From Rotaria macrura (taxonomy: Eukaryota; Rotifera; Eurotatoria; Philodinida; Philodinidae): a stretch of DNA of 64,000 nucleotides. Positions 13,801 through 25,041 of this stretch are shown one piece after another (the first letter of the stretch is position 1; the number at the start of each line of letters is the position of its first letter). A program made the translations under genes and the position numbers. The notes under the pieces were generated by a model. That model searched no databases. It saw only the letters and a list, made by a program, of their open reading frames with translations, and was not told the DNA's origin. The stretch is taken from the NCBI GenBank assembly GCA_900239685.1, contig OENT01000865.1:1-64000 (forward strand), read 5' to 3'.

Positions 13801-16621
13801 GAAAATTGAAAAACGCAAAAATTCCGAGCTCTCCGAGGATTCTTTCGGTTGCTTTCTTTTTGACGAAAAATTCAATGGAAAGAAGAAATACACTTTGAAT
13901 GAAATCACAACCAATAACGACAAATATTTGATGAGTGGCATTTGCATTCTAGCTTCAAAAATAACATGTGAAGCAATGTAGGAAAAAAAGAATCAAACTT
14001 TCAATTATATTCGTAGTGGAAAGAATGCTTGTTTTCACGTTCTTCAAGATTGTGATCAAGGTGAAATAAAATTTACATGCACTATTTTGGATACGTGTTT
14101 CATTCATCACACTCCCTGTTTAGATCGTTGAAATTTTCAAGTATTTACAAAGTCAGGTAAAGTTTGGAGCATATTTTTATTGGATACGGAAGATTTCTTA
14201 CCTGAATGTTTTCATGTAGAAAAAAACAAGTTTTAATATTCCAATAAACTGATTAAACTAATTGGAAGAAAGTACTTGACCGTGGCAATAATAAATATTT
14301 TATTGTTCAAAACGTTTTCCTTCATGCTACTAGATTGTTAGTATCAATATTAACAAGTAAGCAAGAGTCCAACTCTCAACAAATAAATAATGTACATAAT
14401 AGGGACATCATTGTGATTCTAAATATACAATTTCTCACTAGTAGACTATTTTACTAAAAATGAAGAATGACCAGACGGGCTATTGATACTCATCGAATGA
14501 TAAACAAGAAAAGAAAATGTATAATTATCTTGTTTCTAAATTTTCGCTCGAAGGTGTAGAGGTTGATAGAAATCTTCTACTCAGTAATATGCATAACAAA
14601 ACCCCCATTCAAATGTTAATAATCACATTCGTAATCTAATCCACTCACAACCGTTCCTCAATTTAATCACAAACGAATCGAAATTGAATTTGATGACTCA
14701 TTCAAGATACACTTGAAATTTTTCAGTTCGCTTTGATAATATAGAAATCCATACTCAGTAATATTCATACGCTCTATCTTTTTAAACAAGAAAAAGTGTA
14801 ATCGACAAAAAAACCTAAATGTATTATTGCATGTCTACATAACACGTTTTTTTCATGTATTTGAATTGATCATAAGATTTATTTTCTGTCAAGTTTGTTT
14901 GTTTGTTTGTTTATTATTATAATTATTATTCGATAAAGAAGAGTCAAAAAGCTGATTTTTCTTCTAGCTCCATAAAACATCCAAGTAAAATGATAGAAAA
15001 CAAAATACAAAATGAATCGCTTTACTATTCGTTTTTCACAGTTTTTCTGAAAATTCGTATGATCCCTTTCAAATTCACACGTAGAACATTCTAAGTACTA
15101 TATGCCTATTAACACATGATTAATTTTCATCAGCATCATGCAATATTTCATCTACTTTCGATTCTATGTCAATGTACACATAATACCACCTTGTTTTTCT
15201 ACTATTGAGAAGTACATAATATCAGGATTTCGACTTTTAAAATTCTTTATTTCCCTATACTAAATTTTCAACATGCACAAATTCAACTATTTTTGCATCA
15301 GAATCAATTATTTATAGACTTAAAATATTCTTATTCAACGAACGACGAGTGAGTGTAGTCCCGAAAAACGAAGATAAAATTATCAATGCCTGTATTTCGA
15401 TGCTATGCCATGAAATGTGCGGGATGAAAAAATACACAGAACAACTTTCATCATTTCCATTCGATTAAAAAATCATTGATTGTCTCATCTTTTCAATTGA
15501 GTTTATGTCAAATTTTCTTGTCAAACCAGTCATCTATTAAAATTTTAAAAAATAATAAGGAAAAAGTTGTTGACACTTTTCAAAACATCAACTTGTGAGT
15601 AAAGGAATTAAGTTCATTGTGTCGTGAATAGTTGAAGTAAGAATGATGTTAACCATACGTGATTTCAAGTATTCATCAGAGGACTCATCGATTTTTGATC
15701 TCGTACAAAGATCCATCAATTAACTAGCATCGACTTAGTATTAGTATTGGTGAAGCATCAATGACAGTAAGATTTTTAACTTTCATATTCAGTCTCTATT
15801 CTGAAATACTGAATAAATGATTTTCATAACTTGAACACGTCTTATTCCAATCAGTGAAGAAGGCGATCAATACGAAGAGGAAAACCATCAACACGAATAG
15901 TCTTGTCGGATATATGGAAAAAACATGTTGCACTCTGTCGTCGTCATCGTCGTACATCTGATAAAAGACTTAGGATTAATGGTTTTTGACTGATCTATTC
16001 ATTTTCCACGACGTAATATCTCGTCTTTTGTCATCCTTATTATCGAACTGTTTTACATAAAATAATAAAATTATTCAAAAGAACAGAATAAAATATACTA
16101 ATATTTATTGTATTCATCGTTACTCTCTGCACTATTTTTAATTAAAAGAATATATAGTTATTCAAAACTCAGATGTATGTATTGACTCGTCAAATTTGTA
16201 CAAGAATTTCATGCGATCATAATGTCAATAAAAATCGTGCCATTAAAACATGAAACCACATGCACAGTAAGCTAATAGAAAGCTAATTGAGTTGTTGGAT
16301 TAATAAAAGTTTGCGTTTTGTAAAATCTACTAGTAGCTTCTATCTACCGAGAGACTGAGTCCCTTTTATGAAAAGTTATTTATGTGAGCTTTTGATTAAT
16401 TGGAAACGATTGTAGTCATCATTTGGAAATATTAATCTCATTCTATTCATGCAGTTAGATAATAAATCTTGTAGAATCAAACATCAGAATCTTCAGACAG
16501 ATATAATGGCAAGCGTTTATGATTTTCTAGGACGAAGCTGTCTAATAGGTGCTATAAGATGTCGGAATGTGTCGGAATCCAGGTATTCCGATTAGGGGCT
16601 TGATCATTCCGACAACTTTCT
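10859..16621. other. Intergenic region between copy 2 and the hAT MITE; no supported gene
   Basis: Apart from the duplicated flank there is nothing coding I can support. A few short open frames (about 60-70 codons) are lysine/serine/phenylalanine-rich, as expected of AT-rich noncoding DNA. A TTTG tetranucleotide run lies near 14,894-14,910. Confidence 0.55.
11850..14560. repeat. Diverged right copy of the segmental tandem duplication
   Basis: Counterpart of 780-3,720. Word matches in the same order include ATGATAAAC near 14,500 (with 3,680) and the AACATATTTTTATTGG word at 14,168. It lies upstream of copy 2 exactly as the left block lies upstream of copy 1. There is no gene in it; the short open frames are not shared between the two blocks. 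Confidence 0.6.
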
Positions 16622-16629
16622 GTTGGAAT

Positions 16630-16998
16630 TAGGGCTGGCACTTTATCTTTATTTCACTTTGAAAAAGTAAAGTAAAGTAAAGTATTTCACTTTACTTTAC
16701 TGAGTAAAGTAAAGTAAATCACTTTACTTTATTGGATAAAGTAAAGCTGGATCACTTTACTTTACTTGGTAAAGTAAAGTTAGACAGAAATATTTTGTAT
16801 AGATAGATTAAAATACCAAACTTTCTCAACTTTACTTTTTCGAGTAAAGTTAAAAAAAACTTTACTTTACCAAGTAAAGTAAAGTTCAACACTTTACTTT
16901 ATCCGGTAAAGTAAAGTAACGCAACTTTACTTTACTGAGAAAGTAAAGTTCCTCAACTTTACTTTATTTGGTAAAGTAAAGATAAAGTGCCACCCCAA
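16630..16998. mobile_element. hAT-type MITE (369 bp) built from TTTACTTTAC hairpins, with perfect 8-bp TSD
   Basis: The ends are TAGGGCTGGCAC on the left and GTGCCACCCCAA on the right, an imperfect 12-bp TIR of hAT style. The element is flanked on both sides by the identical 8-mer GTTGGAAT (16622-16629 and 16999-17006), the target-duplication length typical of hAT transposons. The interior is almost entirely an array of inverted units CTTTACTTTAC-(4-6 nt)-GTAAAGTAAAG, at least seven hairpins, each with a different short loop (for example TGAG, TTGGA, TTGG, CCAA, TCCG). It has no coding capacity. The perfect TSD argues for a fairly recent insertion. Confidence 0.85.
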
Positions 16999-17006
16999 GT
17001 TGGAAT

Positions 17007-18257
17007 CCAATATTCAGGATTTTGACAGCTTTGAACGGTTTCCTATCGGATCTTATAGTTGTACGATAAGATTAAACGGAGTTCGCCAATCGGCTCAGTG
17101 GTCCTGAGTCGTCGGTAAGATTTGTTATCAAACTTCTCAAGAGGTAAACTTCTCTTCATTATTCATCATGTATTTATCGTAATTTTCACAAATAATATCA
17201 ATGTCAATATGATATTTCACTTATTTTCTATTCTCTTTTTCGCGCTTTGCACACAAATACACAAAACAGAGCCGTTTTCTTTTCATAAAACTCTTTATTT
17301 CATAAAAGAGAATTGCTGAACAGACAGCGCTTGGATTAAAATAATAAGCAGAATATCTATTGCCAAAGTATGTCTATGATGTTTCTACTAGGATATGTTA
17401 AATCCTTATCTCATTTATACGAATTATCTATTAAATTATCGTTAATAATTAATCATAAACGTTAGAATCAGCTTATTTTTTTGCAATACCCCGTTGGTTT
17501 GATCTAACGATAAGCATTATCTGTCATGAGTCAAATATTTGACCAGATTATGTGCCGTAGTGCACGGTTTTTGTTTTCGCGTAAAAGTCTAAGCTCTACC
17601 ACTTCTGATGTAAGAATATGAAAATTCGTGAAAGAAAATGCGACAATTTTTACCTTTAAAGAATTTTTCTAGAGAATATTGTACAAATCGACTCCATGGA
17701 AAATTTTTAATTAGAGCAAAAATGAAGAATTACCCTGGGGAGACTTTTATAACTTGCAGATTAGGGAAATCCCATGGTGTTCATGCAAGATTTAATTCGC
17801 GTAACCTTGAAGAAACATTGTTAGTGCATTGGAATAGACAAACTTGGACACAAATATCAATCCCAAGTTCCAAATACTCGCTTTTAAGCATGATACTTTT
17901 CGTTGCACATTTATTGAGAGCTAAAAAGAAGTTTGACTTTCGTTCAAAGTCGATGTTTACCGTTTACATTTTCATAGACAGAAACAATCGATCAAAATAC
18001 GTATTGCTTTAGTTATTGTGTACGATTATCTAGATATCGTTTTTCATAATTATTATCTTCTGATATTTTTCTTTATGCACTTAGTTGAGATGGAGATGTG
18101 AGTTTCTTATTTGTTGAATTTAGAATATGATGATGTTGAAATGTTAATAAAATACGCCATGAAGTTTTCATTCTTATTAATAGTTTGAATGATAACGATA
18201 CACTCACAAAGAAACACTCGTGAAATAAATAGGAAAAAAAAGACAGCTAATATACTC
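17007..18257. other. Intergenic region between the hAT MITE and acyl-CoA synthetase copy 3
   Basis: There is one 124-codon open frame on the plus strand (17638-18012) with no recognised domain, no splice partners found and no paralogue elsewhere in the window. I do not call it a gene. The remainder is AT-rich sequence without visible structure. Confidence 0.4.
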
Positions 18258-21200
18258 TTAAGTTTTAGTATTTTTATAAATTGTTTGAAAAAGTTCTTTG
18301 TATTTCTTTTCTACGGCATATCGACGTGCTTTAAGTGTTGGTGTTAGAAGTCCGTTTTCAATGGTAAATGGTTCTTGAATGAATTCAATAGCTTTAACCT
18401 GTTCAAATGGCATTAAACCACGTCTTTTACCTTCACGGGCCATATCATCCAGTACGATTTGTTTTAACTTAGCTTGCAATTCAGATGTCTTCATCTGTTT
18501 TAGGTCAAGTCCTTCATTTGTTGCCCATATCTTTACGTAGTCATCGTTCAACATTATAATAGCAACAAGAAAATGTTCGAACGAATCACCATACACGAAT
18601 ATTTGAGATATGAATCGACTGCGCCCACAAACGTCTTCGATTTTTTCTGGTGCTACATATTCACCTTGACTTAGCTACAAAGTAAACGAGTACTCATTCA
18701 TATTTATTAATATGTCGAATAGAATCGTACATAAGAATTTTGCACGGTTTCTGAAATACTGTTATAATTCATTATTTTTACACTGAACGAAAATATGAGT
18801 CTAAGAAATTTTCATAGGTTGGACTATCTTATTAATACTGAATGATTCAATGAGATTTTGTCAGAATGACCTCTTGTGGAGTGTGATAGCAATTTTTCCT
18901 ACGATCATGATTCTTCAAAATGAAAATAACAACTGACTTTTGGAAAATAAAACCAAGTTGATAGTATTGAGTTCTCCTGTTTTCGATAATATAACCACTT
19001 TATTACTCTGGTTGCTTATTTGAATTATCGACATATGTTCTTTATCTTGTATGGACATGAAGAGATCTTAATTTTATTCTGTTACTTGTTGATGCTAGTT
19101 TTTTTTTCATGTACAACATACGTACTTCTTCATTCTCGTTATGTGTGTCCTTTACATTTCGAAAATCTTTCGTAGTTGAAATGAACTCTGGTTTGAGGTT
19201 AGTCAAATTTATAACTTCTGGTTGATGGATGAATTAAATTTAACATTATTTATAGCAGTGCAAGTTCTTGGGTTGGTTCATGATTATTTTTACGATTAAA
19301 ATTTTGTCAATCATCAAATTTTCAATTAAATTATACACAGGGATAAATCAAATGAAATTTGAATATCAGCGATCGATGGATGACGCACTTTTTCTGAAAA
19401 TCAACACACTATGGTCTGCTTAGTTTTTAATCACAAATTTCATAGCAAGCGATTCATTTTGAAATAACTCTAATTTACTGAAAATGTTCAAGGATTATGC
19501 AATGTTGCTTTAAAAGTACTTTGTATCCATATGAGAATCATCTTGCTTATGTACATAATAGATACAATAACTATTCTAAAACTTCACGCTGAATGAAAGT
19601 ATGAACTTTTATCCTTCAAGAGTCTTACCCTAGTCAAATCATCTTGCGTGTTGTCAATAACATATGTCAAAGAAATTCTTGAGATCTAATTTGTTTAGAA
19701 TTTTAAATAGATGTAAATGTTTACGTTTGAATAAGAGTATTACGACAAAAATACTATGCCTTCCTTGTTAAAAGAAAAGTAACAGCTCGGCAATATTGCA
19801 TCTCAAATATAGATTCGACTATAAATTTGGATGATGAACTTATTGTTAGGGAACTTTATCAGATTCTCAAAAACAATATTGACTTTAATCTGTCTGTGTT
19901 TTCTAAAGCGACAAACCTTGTACATATTTTTCTTTCGATCAACAATTTTCATTGTCTTATTTGGTGTCCATCGGCCAATATCACCTGTATGTAACCATCC
20001 TTGTTCGTCAATAGCTTCTCGTGTCTTAGCTTCATCTTTATAGTAACCATGAAATACAGCTTTACTCTTGACACATATTTCTCCGATACCATTTTTGGCA
20101 TAATATTCTTTTTCAGGTACATCTATTAATTTAACGTAATTCATTGATGTTGGAATACCTGTTGCACCTTCTTCAACATCATTTACTGATTGAGCACAGC
20201 CTACGACACATTCCGTTTGTCCGTAGCATTCAACAAAGAAGCATGAAAATGCAGCACGTGAAAACTGGCATACTTCAGGTGACAATGGTGCACTTGTTGA
20301 GATTATACGATTAACTTTACCACCAAACGATTGACGAACTTTTTCAAATATAAGTTTATCCCATAGAGTATTTTGTGAAAAGTCGCCACGTCGAATGAGT
20401 GCTAATTTACTTCGGACAGCTAATCGAAATAAAATACGACCCACGACACCTTTTTTACGTGATTCTGATCGAACTTTATCATATAATCTATTCAGCAAAC
20501 GAGGTACCATAGTAAGTAGTGTTGGCTGAAAGTCATGGAAATCTTCTACTAGCTTGTCGACTTTACCTTGCCAAAATCCGATTTCTCCACCTAGAAAAAT
20601 TCTCAAAAAATATCACTTAACAATACTTGGATGGATCTAAAAATATACCTAGATAACTTATAGCGATGGTTGTTCCACAGCCAAACATATGTGCTAAAGG
20701 CATATAATTTAGTACACGTGGAGCTGCACCGTCATATAATATACCAATTGCATCTGCAACACCGAACATGGCACACATGAAATTCTCATGTGTTACCACG
20801 CAACCTAAATGTATAATGTTCCATATTAACAATAATACTCAACTATATATATATGGAATCATTTTCTTTACCCTTTGGTTCTCCTGTACTGCCACTTGTA
20901 TACATAATCATTGCAACATCAGTTGTTGTTGGTGGTACGACATCAACTGGTTTATCTCGACCCATTTGTCTTACTTGTTCGAGTGTAAAAGTTTTCAAAT
21001 TTTTTTCTTCAGCTGATGTTTTTAATTCATCCGTAAGTTCAACAAAAGAAACTATTGCTTTCAATGCTACTGTTTCGTCTTTCCATTCGATTAAATTTTT
21101 CACACGTTGTAAATCGTCAGCAAAAATCAACTGAACGCCACTTTGACGTATGATGAATTTAACCCCATCTCGACCAAGTGAATCATAGATACCTATGGGT

Positions 21201-21712
21201 ACCATTGAGTAAGGCCAAGCCGCATAGAGACATAATACATAGTTGACTGATGATGAAGCATAAACACCATAAAATGTTTCGTTTGACGGTTTGAGGCCAG
21301 TATTTATAATACCACTACCGATTTCTTTGATTATTTCAAATACTTCGCTACCGATAAAATAGGTTTTACTGCATAATGACGTGAGCTAATATTTCACTTA
21401 CTTGTAACTGAAGGATTTAAATTTTTCATCTGATGACTTTCGAAATGAAAACTGTGGCCGATCACCACCCAATTGAATGCCGTGTAAAAGAACCTCATAG
21501 ATAGTTTGTACGTCAAATGTACGATGATCGAACAATCGATCAGTATACTTTGGATGTGAATAAATATGTTCCTTGGAATCAATTTCAACTGCACCCGTTG
21601 GTGGTAGGGGGTTTTTGAAAATTATTTTAAATATTGAGAAAAAGTACTCCATCAAAGCACTTATAGCTATAACCAATCCAGTGATTATACCAACGAACAC
21701 AATGGACTCCAT
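18258..21712 (-). CDS. Long-chain-fatty-acid--CoA ligase (ACSL-type), copy 3, complete
   Basis: Exons are 21712..21402, 21347..20872, 20804..20649, 20590..19917 and 18674..18258; the phases join to about 677 aa. The role is as for copy 2: ATP-dependent activation of long-chain fatty acids at a membrane. It shows the hydrophobic N-terminus (residues 4-22), the GAVEIDSKEHIYSHP segment, P-loop YTSGSTGEPKG (about 253-263), MPLAHMFG, GEIGFW, YGQTEC, HTGDIG, DRKKNMYK/LSQGEYVAPEKIE and the terminal LTPTLKARR. Exons 1, 2, 4 and 5 have the same lengths as in copy 2; exon 3 is 9 nt shorter. Introns 1-3 are 54, 67 and 58 nt; intron 4 is 1,242 nt. The protein differs from copy 2 mainly between the P-loop and LPLAHVFG and after YGQTEC. 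It is the most diverged of the three, so probably the older paralogue (inference). Confidence 0.93.
18675..19916 (-). other. Long intron 4 of acyl-CoA synthetase copy 3 (1,242 nt)
   Basis: The donor GTTTGT follows MYK; the acceptor TTTGTAG precedes CTAAGTCAAGG. It occupies the same position as the 1,078-nt intron of copy 2, but I see no aligned sequence between them. There is no coding content or terminal repeats. Confidence 0.75.
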
Positions 21713-23833
21713 TGGTAAAATTAGAACTTTGTAAAGTAGATGTGTCGATTGTTTCTGACTACCTTATGATATTACTTCGATACAACTATCTTTATATTAA
21801 ATATTAGTTGAGTCTGAGAAGAAGTGTGTTTTTTCATTTATTTAAGATTTCTCTCACAAACAGATAACGAATTTATAGTTAAAAACTGCCTCTTTTGCAG
21901 CATTTTTCTATCTTATAAAGTAGAGCACAGTATATGTATGTCGAATATTGTATTGTGACACGTGATCTACTCCGATATCAGATAAAGAAGAAAAAAATGA
22001 GCAGACGATAAGAGAAGCAAATTTCAAGATTTAGTTAGAAATGTGGAAAAAAACTTAATTAAAAGACAGCCTAAAATGTTCTATTATAATTTCACACGCC
22101 TCCTAAAGATAACTGAATTTCTATCTGTAAATGTTTTAAATACCTCTTAATCGAATATTTCTTAAAGTATTAGAGAATAAGATTAGATACGTTTAAGTTG
22201 ATGATAGACCTTCATGCCTCTATAGTTGATTCTGTATATAATGAATGAACAACAACTTTCTGATACGTTTCGTGGAAAAAACTTGGAAATAGGTTGCATT
22301 GGCGTTAGAGTAGTACATATTCCAAGGGAAAAATAGCAGACTCTAATCTTGCGCTGAGTCCCGATGGAGTCCCGAATTTCTTGAATACACTATTTCCCTC
22401 TTGAGATATTCTCGCATTATGTACCTATGTTCGATAGGAAATTGCTGTATCTCGGCCCATCTCTTCATATTGACTGAATTATGACTTACGCCTGCATGAA
22501 TGCAGCATGTAAAAAACGTTCATTGGATGAAAAATATCCCTTTAGACTCCATCAAATCTATATAAATCCTCTGTAACAGCAATAGATATATGACGCAGAA
22601 TATTTAACTGGTCATATAATTCTAAGATAGTGGATTTCGATAAAAATTTCAGTTGTGAGAAATAAGCCTCTCACGAGTTATTCAGAAAAATATTTTGAAA
22701 ACTTGTTGTATGCATTTTCTAAAAATAAGTCGCTCGATTTATTTCGATCTTATCATGTAAATATTTCAATGATGCTGAAATTTAGATGCATCAACATTTG
22801 ACTGCTTAAGTAGCTTTTATAATTTTACCTATAGCAACAACAATTGTTGAAATCAATGAATAGTTCAAAAATTCCGGCCATACATAATTTTATAGAAAGT
22901 CATTCGGAAAAATACTTATGTTGATCGTTTTGTTTATATTTTAAGCGTCTTTCATGGCCATATTTTTGCTTTCTTTCAGATTTCACTTAGATCGAGTATC
23001 TTAAAGATAAGGTCGACATACACAACAACGAAGGTGGATCTGTTATCAAGCATTAGAAGCGAATACGTATGCGACGATAAAGAGACATAAACAAGAAAAA
23101 TGCATCATTCAATATAATGTTTAAGAATAGACAAATTCGACTATTTGTCATGTTTTTTACTCCTTCATTTCATAAATAGAATATATTCTTTTCTTACTCC
23201 GCATCTCGATGTCACATACGATTTTTTTTACTGTGTATGTGTTACAAATTTTCGATAGGATCGAGTTACTCAACTGAAATTTCTTGTCAGCATGGGACAC
23301 TTAGAGAATAGTAACATGTAAAGTAGAACATTTTCGCACTACTGAATGATAACATAAATGACTACATAAATACTACTAAAATTTTCAATCGTGCCAAAAG
23401 TTAGCAATTTAATACTATTTATCTATCTATATGTATATAATATAGAATATATATGTGATTGAGTTTTTTTGAATATGAACTCAGAATAAATTTATAAAAT
23501 GTCCATCGAAAGTTTATAAAAATTATCTAAGTACGAAGTCCAAAGAGTATAATTTTCAAGTTTGAAGCACTAACAAAAGTCCATGGAATAGATAAAGAAA
23601 ATAATATTTTGCTAAGATAGTAAAGATGTTTAAATTCGTATTGTAATAGAGAGACTTAAAGCTGAGAGAAAAGGACGGGGTCGCATAATACGTGAAACCG
23701 ACCCACTGGGATTTTCCTTGGTGAAATCTATTAAATTTTATACCAACAAAAAGGGCAAGCTGAGACGAACGTTTTAGTACAAAATTTATGAGATTTTTAT
23801 TGAATTTTGACGATTAAAACTTATAAGCGAAAA
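21713..23833. other. Intergenic region upstream of copy 3; no supported gene
   Basis: AT-rich, no recognisable exons. A weak inverted pair (about 22,310-22,340 against 22,390-22,430, around AAGGGAAAAATAG and CTATTTCCCTCTT) could be a very decayed MITE, but the arms are short and gapped. Confidence 0.5.
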
Positions 23834-24106
23834 CCAGATCGAAAAAATACGGTCGTATACATGAACCTAGAGTTACGACCGTATTCCGTCGTTTATGGTA
23901 TTAATAACAGTAGTATACTGTCGTGAGCAACAAGAATACGATTAATTACGACAGATGATTCGATCAAACACACTCACCGTATTTCATCGTATGCTTATCG
24001 TTTACGATCGTCTACTACTAGTATTAATACCGTCTACGACGAAACACAGTCGTAATTCTAGGGTCATGTATAACGACCGTATACGACGTCGTATTTTTAG
24101 ATCTGG
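23834..24106. mobile_element. Foldback/MITE element, about 273 bp, ends CCAGATC...GATCTGG
   Basis: The two halves are inverted copies with a modest number of mismatches and small gaps. The left half has CCAGATC, ATACGGTCGTATACATGA, CCTAGAGTTACGAC and GGTATTAATA. The right half has the reverse complements TATTAATACC, GTCGTAATTCTAGG, TCATGTATAACGACCGTAT and GATCTGG. The central loop is itself rich in TACGAT/ATCGTA words. No coding capacity. A 60-codon open frame across the right arm is a by-product of the repeat. Confidence 0.75.
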
Positions 24107-24377
24107 GAAGGTTCATTTTTCGTTATCAATTGAATAATTGATCTATAAACAAACAGTGGAAGAAATGCTATAGCGAATACATGAGATAAAGTGTTACTTC
24201 AATGGCGAATTTTATCGCTTTTGAAAAGCGCTTCCGTTCTATATATAACTTATTAATGCATCATCTAGCTACATTAGATAAAGATTGAATGCATGAAGCA
24301 GTGCTATTAGTATATTTCCTATTTTGTTGTCATTTGTTTCGTAACTTTCAACAAACATTCGAACCTGAAAGTCAGAG

Positions 24378-25041
24378 TAACCAAACTTCTGATATCGCTC
24401 ATTTGATAGTTCTTTTCAAACGCGCCAAACTCTTACTTTTTTTAGAGAGTAAAAATTATATCATCACTAGAAAATTCAGAAGTACACTCTTCTCGGCGTT
24501 CGATTTTGTATATTTGCGAAGAAATATGCAGTCTGATCCAAAACCAATATTAAATTCGACTTGAGCAAGAGAAGTTGATTCGAATCGTACATGATCCAAA
24601 CTATTCAGAGACAATTTTATTTCGTTAAACACTTTCTCCCAACTCCCCTACAGGAAATTTTAGAAAAGTGAGAAATTTCAAATAAGCTTGCATCTCGTCA
24701 ATTTTTCTGCTACTTTCCCTGCATTTGAATTTTAGAAGCTCAAACACTTCATTCTATAGGACGATTATTGTTTTCGAGCTACCTAGCTTTTCGAAAATTT
24801 CCCGGAGGGGGGGGGGGGTGTATGGGGAAAGTTTTTGACGAAATAAAACTGTCTCTGAAAATTTCGGATCATATTGGTTTTGGATTAGAATGCATATTTC
24901 GCTAATGTACAAAATCGAACGCCAGCAAGAGTGTGCTTCTGAATTTTTCTAGTGATCATATAATTTTTACTCTCTAAAATGGGTAAGAGTCTGGAGCGTT
25001 TGAAAAGGGCTATCAAATGAGAGATACCAAACTTTTGGTTA
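24378..25041. mobile_element. Large foldback TIR element, about 664 bp, ends TAACCAAA
   Basis: The inverted arms are roughly 24,378-24,675 and 24,800-25,041. Shared inverted words include CTCATTTGATAG, CTTTTCAAACGC, TTTTAGAGAGTAAAAATTATAT, GCGTTCGATTTTGTA and TCCAAAACCAATAT. The left arm carries an extra insertion near 24,560-24,595. The spacer contains a homopolymer of about 13-14 G near 24,806. Ends TAACC/GGTTA allow a TA target site. The 91-codon open frame inside the left arm is not convincing because it tracks the repeat. Confidence 0.72.

Noticed and set aside
16555..16621. TGTCGGAAT/ATTCCGAC inverted words left of the hAT MITE as an older nested element
   Set aside because: Arms are very short and the far end could not be located across the insertion.
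17638..18012. 124-codon open frame on the plus strand between the hAT MITE and acyl-CoA synthetase copy 3
   Set aside because: No recognisable domain, no splice partners and no paralogue in the equivalent position near copy 2; could be chance.
20853..21134. Plus-strand open frames over the acyl-CoA synthetase exons (also 9969-10295)
   Set aside because: Antisense shadows of the conserved minus-strand exons, similar in both paralogues only because the sense strand is conserved.
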